DNA of 64,000 nt from assembly GCF_900176515.1 (NCBI RefSeq), contig NZ_FWXV01000005.1:653234-717233 (forward strand), read 5' to 3'. Positions within the stretch are counted from its first letter, which is position 1. The number at the start of each line of letters is the position of its first letter. This document shows positions 25,202 to 33,903 of the stretch, one piece after another. The translations under genes and the position numbers were made by a program. The notes under the pieces were generated by a model that was given only the letters and a program-made list of their open reading frames with translations, ran no database searches and had not been told where the DNA came from. Source of the DNA: Kibdelosporangium aridum. GTDB taxonomy: Bacteria > Actinomycetota > Actinomycetes > Mycobacteriales > Pseudonocardiaceae.

Positions 25202-28200
25202 ATGGCGCACGACAACGGCGGCGGTGTTTCCCGACGTCAGGTGTTGACTACCGGAACCGGTCTGCTCGCCGGTTTCGGCCTGACCACCATGCTGCCGGGT
25301 GTGGCGACCGCGGCCCCGGACGTCCTCGAGGCGCAAGCCGTCACTGACCTCGCACTGTTCCGTCCGGTGACTGTCTCGTCGACTGACTACGCCGCGACAC
25401 CGGCCGAGTTCGCTGTGGACGGTCTGGCGCAGATCGGTGTGCGGGGTTCAGGCTGGCGCGCGGCCCAGGGTGACTCGCAGTGGATCATCGTCGACCTGCA
25501 GGGCCGCTGTGACGTCAGCTCGGTCGTGCTCACCTTCGAGGCCAAGCCCGGCGACGGCCCGTTCGACGCCAACGGCGCGCGTGACAGGACGCTGGGCGAC
25601 GAGATCCAGTCCAGCTATGCCACGATCTTCGACCTGGACGTCTCGGAGGACGGCCGGACCTGGCGGACGGTCTACCGGACCGAGTCCGGCGCCGGGGGAG
25701 TGGTCACGATCCCGCTGACGCCGAGCGTCCGCACCCGCTGGGTGCGGTTCTCGGCATCGCGCCGGTCCACGACCAACCCGTTGGGCCTCAACGGCTTCCA
25801 GGTGTACGGGACGACCAGGGACAACCGGCCCGCGGTGCGCGGCTGGACGAACTGGCCGATCCGGGACCATGACAACCCGCCCGCACTGGTCGTGGCGCCC
25901 GACGGGTCCGTGCCGATCGAGTCCGGCTGGGTGCTGACCATGCAGGACTTCGCGCCCAGCTCCGACGGCGCGGTGCTGTCGGGCCCGTCGGTCGACACGC
26001 GTGGCTGGGTGCCCGCGACCGTGCCGGGCACTGTGCTCGCCTCGCTCGTCGAGCAGGGCCACTTGCCGGACCCGGTGTACGGCATGAACAACCTGAAGAT
26101 CCCGGAGGCGCTGTCCCGGCACGCCTGGTGGTACCGGCGCACGTTCAGCGTGCCGCGCGGTCTGGACACCGGCGCGGGCCGCTACGTGTGGCTGGAGTTC
26201 GACGGGATCAACCACGAGGCGGAATTCTGGCTCAACGGAGCCAAAATCGGCTCGATGGTGTCGCCGTTCGGCCGGTCCGCGCTGAACGTGACCGCCGCCC
26301 TGCGCCGCACCGGCGACCAGAACCTCGCCGTGAAGATCTCGCCGATGCCGTATCCGGGCAGCCCTGGTGACAAGGGGCCACGTGGTGAGGCGTGGGTCAG
26401 CGCCAACACCACGATGTTCAAGAACTCACCCACGTATCTGGCGGCGTCCGGATGGGACTGGATGCCCGCGGTCCGCGACCGTGCTTCGGGCATCTGGAAC
26501 CATGTCCGCCTGCGGTCGACCGGTGCCATCGTGGTCGGTGACCTGCGCATCGACACCGTCCTGCCGAACCAGTCCACGGCTGAAGTCACCATGACTGTCC
26601 CGGTCCGCAACGTCGCTCCGACCGCGCAGCGCACGACCGTGACGGCGGCGTTCGACGGAATCAAGGTCAGCTCTACCGTGACCGTGCCCGCCGGGCAGGA
26701 AGTCGCGGTCGTGTTCGCGCCTGCCACGCACTCGCAGTTGCGGATCCAGAACCCCAAGCTGTGGTGGCCCAACGGCTACGGCGACCCGACTCTGCACGAC
26801 CTGACCATCACGGCGGCGATCGGCAGCACGGTCAGCGACCGCAAGACACAGAAGATCGGGCTGCGGCACATCCAGTACCAGTACGACCTGCCGATCACGA
26901 TCGTCGACGGCCGCGCCGAGCAGAAGGTCGACTTCGCGCCACAGCAGGCCCGGTACGTCCGCATGCAGGGTGGTAAGCGCGCCACCAGCTGGGGATTCTC
27001 GTTGTGGTCGATGTCCGTCGTGGACAGCAAAGCCGCGGATACCGACCTCGCGTTGAACAAAACCGCCACCGCGTCGTCCTCAGCCGACGGCACTGCGCCC
27101 GGGAACGCCTTCGACGGCAATCCTGGGACCCGCTGGACCTCGAACTACCAGGACAACGAGTACGTGCAGGTCGATCTCGGCGCGGTGGTCTCCTTCGACC
27201 GGGTCGTCCTGACATGGGAGACGGCCTACGCGGCGACCTTCAAGATCCAGGTCTCCCAGGACGGCCAGACCTGGACCGATGTCTCCTCAGTGGACAACGC
27301 GCCCAAGCCACTGATCATCATCGTCAACGGGGTCAAGGTGTTCGCCCGTGGCGGCAGCTGGGGCTGGGACGAGCTGCTGCGCCGGATGCCCGCCGCACGC
27401 GTGGATGCCGCCGTGGCGCTGCACCGGGACATGAACTTCACCTTGATCCGCAACTGGGTCGGCTCCTCCTACCGTGAAGAGCTGTTCCAAGCATGCGACA
27501 AGTACGGAATCCTGCTGTGGAACGAGTTCTGGCTCGGCTGGTCCTACGATCCGGCCAACCACGACACGTTCTTCGCGCAGACCAAGGACACTGTGCTGCG
27601 CTACCGATCGCACGCCTGCGCGACCGTGTGGTTCGGGTGCAACGAAGGCAGCCCACCCTCGGACGTCGACAAGGTGCTGCGCGAGATTGTCACGAGCAAC
27701 ACCGACATGCTGTACCAGCCCAACTCGGCGAGCGGCGCGATCACCGGCGACGGCACCTACCGCTGGGTGGACCCGCGCCATTACTTCACCGGCGAGGCAA
27801 CGGGCGGCAAAGCCGGTTTCTGGAGCGAGATCGGCCTGCCGACGGTGTCCACTGTGGAGAGCATGCGCAACCTGGTCGGCCCGGGCGAACCCGGCTGGCC
27901 GATCGGTGCCGCGTGGTACATGCACGACTGGTCGACGAACGGAAACCAGCAGCCGCAGGGCTACCAGGCTGCGATCGACGCCAGGCTCGCACCGTCGACC
28001 AGCCTGGCCGAGTTCTGCCGCAAAGCCCAGTTCGTCAACTACGAGAGCATGCGCGCCATCTTCGAGGCGTGGAACTCCAAGCTGTGGAACGACGCCACCG
28101 GCGTCCTGCTGTGGATGTCCCACCCGGCGTGGCACAGCACGGTCTGGCAGACCTACGACTACGACATGGACGTCAACGGCAGCTACTACGGCTCCCGGAA

Positions 28201-28795
28201 GGGCTGCGAACAACGGCACATTCAAGCCAACCCGCAGACCTGGCAGGTGATGGCCGTCAACCACACGGGAACGGCCTTGACCGGTGTGACGGTCAAGGCG
28301 CAGCTACACGGACTGGACGGCAAACCCATTGGCGCGCCACAGGAGCAGAAGCTGGACGTCGCCCCGACGTCGACCACGTCCGCGTTCACCGTGCCGTTCG
28401 AGGACGCCCACCCGGCCTTCCACCTGTTGCGCCTCACCATGACCGACGCGCGAGGCGCGGTCATCTCCGAGAACATGTACTGGCGCTACCGCACCGACAC
28501 GTCGATGCGCGCGCTCAACCAGCTGTCGTACACGCAACTCTCGGTGAGCCTGGACTCCACAAGGGACGGATACTCGGCAACCATCCGCAACACGGGCAAG
28601 ACCGTGGCCGCGATGGTCCGGCTGTCGCTGCGGGAACGCAACGGGACTGATCGTGTACTGCCGACCTTGTACGGCGACAACTACTTCTGGTTGCTGCCGG
28701 GGGAAAGCCGGACAGTCACGATCAACCCGCAACGCTCGGTCAGCCATCCCCGTCTGCTGGCCGAGGCGTACAACAGCGCGCCCAAGCTGAGCTAG
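25202..28795 (+). CDS. Secreted GH2 glycosidase, exo-beta-glucosaminidase/mannosidase-like, with two discoidin domains
   Basis: This 1197-residue exported enzyme has a twin-arginine signal (SRRQVLTTGTGLLAGFG) ending near AATAAP-like residues at 35-40. An F5/8 type C (discoidin) domain spans about 47-205. The GH2 sugar-binding and immunoglobulin-like domains follow at about 215-570. A second discoidin domain (about 610-702, ALNKTATASSSADGTAPGNA) is inserted before the catalytic barrel. The barrel resumes with VNGVKVFARGGSWGWDELL; the acid/base is Glu815 (GCNEGSPPSD) and the nucleophile Glu876 (FWSEIGLP). The set resembles CsxA-type exo-beta-D-glucosaminidases of actinomycetes, but a mannosidase activity cannot be excluded. 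It stands alone, and its stop shares CTAG with the convergent gene. Confidence 0.88.
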   Translation: MAHDNGGGVSRRQVLTTGTGLLAGFGLTTMLPGVATAAPDVLEAQAVTDLALFRPVTVSSTDYAATPAEFAVDGLAQIGVRGSGWRAAQGDSQWIIVDLQGRCDVSSVVLTFEAKPGDGPFDANGARDRTLGDEIQSSYATIFDLDVSEDGRTWRTVYRTESGAGGVVTIPLTPSVRTRWVRFSASRRSTTNPLGLNGFQVYGTTRDNRPAVRGWTNWPIRDHDNPPALVVAPDGSVPIESGWVLTMQDFAPSSDGAVLSGPSVDTRGWVPATVPGTVLASLVEQGHLPDPVYGMNNLKIPEALSRHAWWYRRTFSVPRGLDTGAGRYVWLEFDGINHEAEFWLNGAKIGSMVSPFGRSALNVTAALRRTGDQNLAVKISPMPYPGSPGDKGPRGEAWVSANTTMFKNSPTYLAASGWDWMPAVRDRASGIWNHVRLRSTGAIVVGDLRIDTVLPNQSTAEVTMTVPVRNVAPTAQRTTVTAAFDGIKVSSTVTVPAGQEVAVVFAPATHSQLRIQNPKLWWPNGYGDPTLHDLTITAAIGSTVSDRKTQKIGLRHIQYQYDLPITIVDGRAEQKVDFAPQQARYVRMQGGKRATSWGFSLWSMSVVDSKAADTDLALNKTATASSSADGTAPGNAFDGNPGTRWTSNYQDNEYVQVDLGAVVSFDRVVLTWETAYAATFKIQVSQDGQTWTDVSSVDNAPKPLIIIVNGVKVFARGGSWGWDELLRRMPAARVDAAVALHRDMNFTLIRNWVGSSYREELFQACDKYGILLWNEFWLGWSYDPANHDTFFAQTKDTVLRYRSHACATVWFGCNEGSPPSDVDKVLREIVTSNTDMLYQPNSASGAITGDGTYRWVDPRHYFTGEATGGKAGFWSEIGLPTVSTVESMRNLVGPGEPGWPIGAAWYMHDWSTNGNQQPQGYQAAIDARLAPSTSLAEFCRKAQFVNYESMRAIFEAWNSKLWNDATGVLLWMSHPAWHSTVWQTYDYDMDVNGSYYGSRKGCEQRHIQANPQTWQVMAVNHTGTALTGVTVKAQLHGLDGKPIGAPQEQKLDVAPTSTTSAFTVPFEDAHPAFHLLRLTMTDARGAVISENMYWRYRTDTSMRALNQLSYTQLSVSLDSTRDGYSATIRNTGKTVAAMVRLSLRERNGTDRVLPTLYGDNYFWLLPGESRTVTINPQRSVSHPRLLAEAYNSAPKLS

Positions 28796-29532
28796 TTCTT
28801 CGCCGACCAGTCCTCGTACCGGGTCTCGGCGAGATGGCCGTCGGGACCCGGCACCAGCTCTTCGTGGATGAGCGTGCCGAAGTAAGGCGCGGCCGGGTCG
28901 GAGACGACCTCACGCGGGTCGTTGACGCGAGCCAGTGCCTTGCGGGCGAATTCAGCCATCCCGAACTTCTCCGGCCCGCCGATCTCGAAGATGCCGTTCA
29001 GCGGCGCGCCCACGGTGGCCTTGGCGACCATCCTGGCCACGTCGTCGGACGCGATCGGCTGAACCGCGCCGTCGGACAGGCGCACGACGCCGTCCTGGGT
29101 CGCCGAGTCGGCGATGGCCTTGCCGAACTCGAAGAACTGGGTGGAGCGAACGATGGTGAACGGGACACCCGAATCCCTGATGAGCTTCTCCTGCGCGACC
29201 TTGGCCCGCAGGTAGCCGCTGTCGGGCAGCCGGTCGGCGCCGACGATCGACAGCGCGACGTGGTGGCGGACGCCGGTCTCCTGCTCGGCGGTGAGCTGGT
29301 TCTCCGTCGAGGTCGTGAAGAAGTTCATCACGTCGTCGTCGGCGAACGACGGTGAGTTGGAGACGTCGAGGACGACGTCCGCGCCGACGAGGGCCTCCTT
29401 GAGGCCTTCGCCGGTGAGGGTGTTCACCCCCGACTGGGGCGATGCCGCCACGGCCTCGTGACCGTGGCTGGTCAGGTTGGCGATGACCTTGGTGCCGATC
29501 AGGCCGGATCCGCCGATGACGACGATCTTCAT
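28792..29532 (-). CDS. NmrA-like/SDR NAD(P)-binding oxidoreductase, probable ECF41 target
   Basis: This 246-residue atypical SDR opens KIVVIGGSGLIGTKVIANLT, the nucleotide-binding GxxGxxG motif. It lacks the classical YxxxK pair (LRAKVAQEKLIRDSG only), as NmrA-like proteins do. It is on the same strand as, and just downstream of, an ECF41 sigma factor. ECF41 genes are typically linked to carboxymuconolactone decarboxylases, oxidoreductases or epimerases, and they transcribe that neighbour. A matching promoter lies at 29583-29609. The role may be redox sensing or reduction of a small compound. The end overlaps the GH2 stop by four bases. Confidence 0.88.
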   Translation of the reverse strand: MKIVVIGGSGLIGTKVIANLTSHGHEAVAASPQSGVNTLTGEGLKEALVGADVVLDVSNSPSFADDDVMNFFTTSTENQLTAEQETGVRHHVALSIVGADRLPDSGYLRAKVAQEKLIRDSGVPFTIVRSTQFFEFGKAIADSATQDGVVRLSDGAVQPIASDDVARMVAKATVGAPLNGIFEIGGPEKFGMAEFARKALARVNDPREVVSDPAAPYFGTLIHEELVPGPDGHLAETRYEDWSAKN

Positions 29533-29582
29533 GGTGTGCCTTTCGCTGGTGTCTCGCTGTGTCGGAGCGGGTCACCAGCTAT

Positions 29583-29609
29583 GACAAGACCGGTTCGAGG
29601 TTTGTGACA
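29583..29609 (-). promoter_or_regulatory. ECF41-type promoter before the NmrA-like gene
   Basis: On the minus strand TGTCACA (29609-29603) is followed, after exactly 16 bases, by TGTC (29586-29583). The known ECF41 target pattern is TGTCACA-N16-CGTC, so only one base differs. It lies between the ECF41 stop and the NmrA-like start. Confidence 0.75.
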
Positions 29610-29612
29610 ACC

Positions 29613-30476
29613 TCAGGCGAAGGCGGCCAGCTTCTCCGGGTTCATCATCCAAAGCAGCTGGTCGATGCCGCTTTCCGACGCGGTGATACTGAGTACGCCG
29701 TAGATGTGGCCGTCTCGCCTGAGTACGGCCGCCGGCTGGCCGTTGACCTCCGCCCACGTGATGTCCACGCCGATCCAGAAGGTGTTCGAGAAGGCCTTGA
29801 TGACCTTCGCCACCACTGGCCTGCCGAGCAGCGGAACCCTGGACGCGCCGCGGACCGCGCCGTTGCTGTCGGCGTAGCTCACGACGTCCTCGGCGAGCAG
29901 TTCCTCCAGTTTGGCCAGGTCCCCGGTCTTCGCAGCAGCGACGAACGCCTGCAGCAACCGCTGCTGTTCCGCACGGCTGACCGGCGCCCTGCGCTCTGCG
30001 GCGAGGTGTTTGCGCGCCCGGCTGACCAGCTGACGTGCTGACGCTTCGCTCACTTGGATGATCTCGGCGATCTGCGGATACGGGTAGTCGAAGGCCTCGC
30101 GCAGCACGTACGCGGCCCGTTCGGTGGGCGTGAGCTTCTCAAGCAGGATCAGCACGGCGAACTCGACCGCCGCGTCCCGCTCCGCGCCCAATTGCGGGTC
30201 CGCCGCGGTGTCGACGGGTTCGGGCAGCCACGGCCCGACGTACGTCTCGTGCCGTGCTCGCGCCGTCTGCCCCGCGTTGATCGCCAGCCTGGTGGTGACT
30301 GTCGCCAGGAAAGCTCCGGGGTTCTTCACCTCGGCGTGGTCGTAGTTCTGCCAGCGCAGCCAGACCTCCTGCAGCAGGTCCTCCGCGTCGAGCGCGCTGC
30401 CCAGCATCCGGTACGCGATGCCGAACAGGCGCGGGCGTACCTCCGAGAACAACTCCAGAGCCACAGCAGCGTCCAC
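29613..30476 (-). CDS. ECF41-family RNA polymerase sigma factor (SigJ-like) with SnoaL-like C-terminal domain
   Basis: This sigma factor has 287 residues from the GTG of VDAAVALELFSEVRPRLFGIA. Region 2 reads ARLFGIAYRMLGSALDAEDL-like (LFGIAYRMLGSALDAEDLLQ). Region 4 reads LTPTERAAYVLREAFDYPYP and EIIQVSEASARQLVSRARKH. After about residue 180 a SnoaL-like extension follows (FVAAAKTGDLAKLEELLAED and on to INPEKLAAFA-like MMNPEKLAAFA). In ECF41 proteins this extension works as a built-in anti-sigma domain, so no separate anti-sigma gene is expected, and none is present. It most likely drives the NmrA-like gene downstream through the promoter at 29583-29609. Confidence 0.9.
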   Translation of the reverse strand: MDAAVALELFSEVRPRLFGIAYRMLGSALDAEDLLQEVWLRWQNYDHAEVKNPGAFLATVTTRLAINAGQTARARHETYVGPWLPEPVDTAADPQLGAERDAAVEFAVLILLEKLTPTERAAYVLREAFDYPYPQIAEIIQVSEASARQLVSRARKHLAAERRAPVSRAEQQRLLQAFVAAAKTGDLAKLEELLAEDVVSYADSNGAVRGASRVPLLGRPVVAKVIKAFSNTFWIGVDITWAEVNGQPAAVLRRDGHIYGVLSITASESGIDQLLWMMNPEKLAAFA

Positions 30477-30510
30477 ACTGTCACTGTAGACACAGTTCCG
30501 CGGGTGCGAA

Positions 30511-31446
30511 TTACTTGGGGCCGAGGTTCTGTTCGATTTTCTCTTTGAGCACGGCATCCCGTACCGCGGCGAGATTCACGCCGCAACGTTTGTCGGCCGC
30601 GGCCGCGGTCAGCTCGAAGCGCTGCACGGCGGCGAGTTCCTGCTCCTGTTGCGGGCTCAGCACGTCTTTCAGTTTCAGAGCGTTTCTCGCGTTCTGATCC
30701 TTGAGCGCGCCGCGTGCGTTTTCATAGGCTTCACGGAAAGGTGCCGCGCGGCGTTCGACTTCGCCCTGGAGTTCCTTCGGGCTGGCCGCCGTGAATCCCT
30801 GACCCGCGACACAACCCGACCATTTCTTGGTCTCTTCGAGTACGCGGGGGTCGTTGTCGACCTGTTTCTGGACTTCGTCGAGGATCTTCGCGCTGTCGCC
30901 GGAAGCCCTGATGTTTCCCGGCGGCAGTGGAATGGTCTTGTTCGCGAGGGTGAAACATTCGCCCTGTGCGGTGTCGTATGCCGCTTTCTGCTGCTCCGAA
31001 AGGCGGCTGCGGATCGCCGTGTTGGGGTCGGCTTGCGGTAGTGCGCCGGACTGCGACGACGCGATTTCGACGGCGTCGATCCTGGTGGCGATGCCGTAGC
31101 CGTACTGCTGAGTGAACTGCTCGGGACTCAGACCGCTGCCCACCGGGCCCGGCACGTTCGGGACGAACGGTTCGTAGGCGAAGCCCTTCTGGCGCATGCA
31201 GTCGGCGACAGCCTTCTGGTGTTTGTGGTTGTAGTCGTCGACCCGCTCCTTGTCCTTGGCCGGATCGGCCGTGCGGGCCGCTTCCATCTGCTTGGACAGC
31301 GAGGTCCGTTCGTCCTGCGCGATGCCCGGCCCGGTGGGGGAGGATCCTGTGCCTCCCCCACCGGTGCACGCGGTCGCACCGAGCAGCGCAAGGGCAACCA
31401 GGCTGAGCAGCCTTCGAGGTGCGACAGCATGTTTCATGATGGTCAT
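30511..31446 (-). CDS. Putative secreted lipoprotein, unknown function
   Basis: This 311-residue protein starts at 31446, with a second ATG at 31437 as an alternative; neither has a good ribosome-binding site. The signal peptide reads MKHAVAPRRLLSLVALALLG and is followed by ATACTGGGG, a near-lipobox with Cys in place, then a Gly/Ser linker. The mature part is mostly alpha-helical and charged, with four spaced cysteines (DCMRQKGF, GECFTLANK, WSGCVAGQGF, DKRCGVNLA). I recognise the DCMRxKGF style from other actinobacterial secreted proteins of unknown function. It precedes the six-cysteine secreted protein on the same strand direction downstream of it. Confidence 0.75.
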   Translation of the reverse strand: MTIMKHAVAPRRLLSLVALALLGATACTGGGGTGSSPTGPGIAQDERTSLSKQMEAARTADPAKDKERVDDYNHKHQKAVADCMRQKGFAYEPFVPNVPGPVGSGLSPEQFTQQYGYGIATRIDAVEIASSQSGALPQADPNTAIRSRLSEQQKAAYDTAQGECFTLANKTIPLPPGNIRASGDSAKILDEVQKQVDNDPRVLEETKKWSGCVAGQGFTAASPKELQGEVERRAAPFREAYENARGALKDQNARNALKLKDVLSPQQEQELAAVQRFELTAAAADKRCGVNLAAVRDAVLKEKIEQNLGPK

Positions 31447-31478
31447 TTCATCGTGATCGGTGTCGAATCAATTGGTGA

Positions 31479-31889
31479 TCAGTAGCCCCACGTGTTCCAC
31501 CATACGCCGCATGAGGCCGAGCAAATCCGCACTTGTGCGGAACTGTTGCCGGTTTGGTCCCAGAAGCTGTATGCCGCCGCGGAACCATTGGTCGTGCAGT
31601 CGGTTCCTTGCGTACCGAAGTAGCTTCCATCCTGATACTGTGCGAGTGCACAGTGGCCGTCGTTGGCCGAGTCGTTGATATATCCTCGGTACACCCTGTT
31701 GTTGTCACAGTTCTCGCGCGCCCACTCCCGCGCGACCTCGCGACCGCCCTCGAATCTTGTGATCGTGTCCGGGCTGCCGACGCCGCTGCACGCCGCTTGC
31801 GCCGGTGTCGCCATTCCAATCACCATGCCCGAAGCGAGCAGAGCGAGAACCATGGCGAGGCGCAGCCCGAGTCTTCGAACGAACCTCAT
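31479..31889 (-). CDS. Small secreted six-cysteine protein, unknown function
   Basis: This protein has 136 residues from the ATG of MRFVRRLGLRLAMVLALLAS, behind AGAGGGG; a longer frame upstream lacks a site. The Sec signal ends near TPAQA-AC at about residue 32, leaving a mature protein of about 104 residues with six Cys (ACSG, ENCDN, GHCAL, TDCTT, RICSASC), probably three disulfides. It is rich in Asn, Gly, Trp and Tyr and ends GVWWNTWGY. No family recognised. It lies immediately downstream of the MacAB-like exporter operon but has a signal peptide and a likely promoter (31968-31997) of its own. Confidence 0.75.
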   Translation of the reverse strand: MRFVRRLGLRLAMVLALLASGMVIGMATPAQAACSGVGSPDTITRFEGGREVAREWARENCDNNRVYRGYINDSANDGHCALAQYQDGSYFGTQGTDCTTNGSAAAYSFWDQTGNSSAQVRICSASCGVWWNTWGY

Positions 31890-31967
31890 TGTGTTCAACC
31901 CCTCTTGAATCCACCCAGAAAATTGATCACCGTGCACGTGTCGGTCAATAACGGTGAACAATTCCCG

Positions 31968-31997
31968 AAGTTATCGGTTGATCAAGAAATTCGTCAA
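31968..31997 (-). promoter_or_regulatory. Candidate housekeeping promoter of the six-cysteine protein gene
   Basis: On the minus strand TTGACG (31997-31992), 18 bases, then TAACTT (31973-31968). It lies about 79 bases before the start codon. The region between is A/T-rich compared with its surroundings. Confidence 0.35.
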
Positions 31998-32017
31998 AAA
32001 GTGGTACGGGCCACATG

Positions 32018-33226
32018 TCATTCGCCGCGCAGTACCGCGACGGGTTCCAATCGGGCTGCTCTGATGGACGGATAGGTGCCCGCCAACAGGCCGATCAGCG
32101 CGCCGAACGCCACACCGGCCACGGGCAGCCACGGGTACAGCACGGGAGTCCACGTCTTGGCCCACGCGACCAGGACGATCGTGACAACGCCGAGCGCGGA
32201 TCCGAGTACGCCGCCGAGTAGCCCGGTCGCGCCCGATTCGACGAGGAACTGGGCGGCGATCTGCCGTCTGCGTGCGCCGAGGCTCCGGCGCAGTGCGATC
32301 TCCGCGCGCCGCTCCAGCACCGAGACCAACGTGATGTTGGCGATCCCGACACCGCCGATGACCAGGGACACCGCCCCGAGCAGCAGCAACAGCGCCTGGA
32401 CGTCGGACGCGACTCTCGCCTGGACCAACTGCGGGTCGGCCGGGACCTGGGTGGCGACCAGCTCGGGTGTCGCGGGTGCGAGGGCGAACGGTGTCTCGGC
32501 CGCGACCTGCCGTGCGGCGCCGATGTCCGTGTCGACAACGATCTGCGCCGGCCGGTCCACTCCGAACGCCGCACGCGCGGCACCGTCTGGCACGATCACC
32601 GCCCCGGTGAGCGAGGCCTCGCGTTCGGTGGTGTCCAGCAGGCCGATGACGGTGAAGAGCTCGTCGCCGACGAATACAGCGGGCATGCCGTCGAGCCGGT
32701 TCACGTTCAGCTGTTCCGCGGCTGATTTGCCAAGTACCGCAACCCGATCGGCCCGCGTGTTGTGTCCTTCGTCGAACCACCGCCCGGCGCCGACCGTGCC
32801 GCGCACGGCACCGAGAAGTCCCGACGATGCCGCCACAACCGGGATCTGCGATACCGCGGCCGCTTGCGGGTCGACCAGTTCGACCGTCCGAACGCGACGC
32901 GTGCCTATGTCCAATTTGGTCAGTGTGCCCGCGGCGGTCACGCCGTTGAGCCGGTCGATCCTCGCGGCGGCGTCCCAGGGCAGGATGTTGACGGGCGGCT
33001 CGTTCGGCACAGAGGAGCGGGCCGGCACCACGACGACTTCGGTGGCCGCCAGCTCGTCGAACCTGGTCACGATGTGGTTGCCCGCCGTGGCGGCGAGCCC
33101 GAGCGTGGCGACTATCGCGGCCGTCCCGACGACCGTGCCGATGGTGGTCAGCACCAGCCGGGACGGCCGGGCACGCAGGCTCGCGGCCACCTCGGAGATC
33201 AGGTCGAGCGCGCCGGAGATGCGCAT
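32018..33226 (-). CDS. MacB-like ABC exporter permease (FtsX family)
   Basis: This 402-residue permease has an N-terminal membrane helix (RLVLTTIGTVVGTAAIVATL), a large extracellular domain of about 230 residues of the MacB_PCD type, and three C-terminal helices. The latter include LVIGGVGIANITLVSVLERR, the classic FtsX/MacB segment with a coupling loop EIALRRSLGARRRQIAAQFL. It pairs with the ATPase gene just upstream (TGATG junction). Together with the adaptor it forms a mechanotransmission-type export or signalling complex. The cargo is unknown. Confidence 0.92.
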   Translation of the reverse strand: MRISGALDLISEVAASLRARPSRLVLTTIGTVVGTAAIVATLGLAATAGNHIVTRFDELAATEVVVVPARSSVPNEPPVNILPWDAAARIDRLNGVTAAGTLTKLDIGTRRVRTVELVDPQAAAVSQIPVVAASSGLLGAVRGTVGAGRWFDEGHNTRADRVAVLGKSAAEQLNVNRLDGMPAVFVGDELFTVIGLLDTTEREASLTGAVIVPDGAARAAFGVDRPAQIVVDTDIGAARQVAAETPFALAPATPELVATQVPADPQLVQARVASDVQALLLLLGAVSLVIGGVGIANITLVSVLERRAEIALRRSLGARRRQIAAQFLVESGATGLLGGVLGSALGVVTIVLVAWAKTWTPVLYPWLPVAGVAFGALIGLLAGTYPSIRAARLEPVAVLRGE

Positions 33227-33903
33227 CAGGTGACCTCCGTCAGCATGCCGTCGTTGATACGGACCTGACGCTGTGCGTGCGCGGCAACGGCCTCGTCGTG
33301 TGTGACGGTGATGACCGCCAGGCCAGTGGAGTTGAGCTCGTCGAACAGTTCGAGCACCGATTCGGCGGTGGCGCTGTCCAGGTTGCCGGTCGGTTCGTCG
33401 GCCAGCAGCAAGGCAGGTCTTGTGGCGATAGCCCGTGCGATCGCGACCCGCTGCCGTTCACCGCCGGACAAGGTGGTGGGGAAGAAGTCGGCGCGGTCGG
33501 ACAACCCGACCTGGCTGAGGACTGCGCGTGCCCGCTTGTGGCGGTCCGCTCGGGGGACACCGCTGTACATCAGGCCGAGTTCCACGTTGGCTACCACGGT
33601 CCGATGTGCCAGCAGGTGGAAGGCCTGGAAGACGAAGCCGATCATCCGGCCGCGCAGCCGCGTCCGCTGCACGTCCGACAAGCCCGACGTATCGGTCCCG
33701 CCGAGCAGGTAGGTGCCCGCCGTCGGCCGGTCCAACAGGCCGAGCAGGTGCATCAAGGTCGACTTGCCTGACCCGGACCGGCCCATGATCGCGACGTACT
33801 CACCCGCCCTGATCACCAGATCCGCCGGCCGCAACGCCAGCACGGGCACCGGGCCATCGAACGTGCGCGTGACTCCGTGCAGTTCGATGACTGGTTCGTT
33901 CAC
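33226..33903 (-). CDS. ABC transporter ATPase (MacB/LolD type)
   Basis: This 225-residue ATPase has a Walker A GRSGSGKSTLMHLLGLLDRP, an ABC signature TLSGGERQRVAIARAIA and a Walker B LLLADEPTGNLDS. The GNLDS segment is characteristic of the LolD/MacB/FtsE group. The GTG start overlaps the stop of the adaptor gene (GTGA), and its own stop shares TGATG with the permease start. All catalytic motifs are intact. It powers the permease encoded downstream. Confidence 0.95.
   Translation of the reverse strand: MNEPVIELHGVTRTFDGPVPVLALRPADLVIRAGEYVAIMGRSGSGKSTLMHLLGLLDRPTAGTYLLGGTDTSGLSDVQRTRLRGRMIGFVFQAFHLLAHRTVVANVELGLMYSGVPRADRHKRARAVLSQVGLSDRADFFPTTLSGGERQRVAIARAIATRPALLLADEPTGNLDSATAESVLELFDELNSTGLAVITVTHDEAVAAHAQRQVRINDGMLTEVT

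Noticed and set aside
31971..32780. Long arginine-rich frame antisense/offset to the MacB-like permease
   Set aside because: It lies in another frame of a clear FtsX-family gene on the same strand, has low-complexity Arg/Gly/Ala composition typical of shadow frames in high-GC DNA, and shows no domain.
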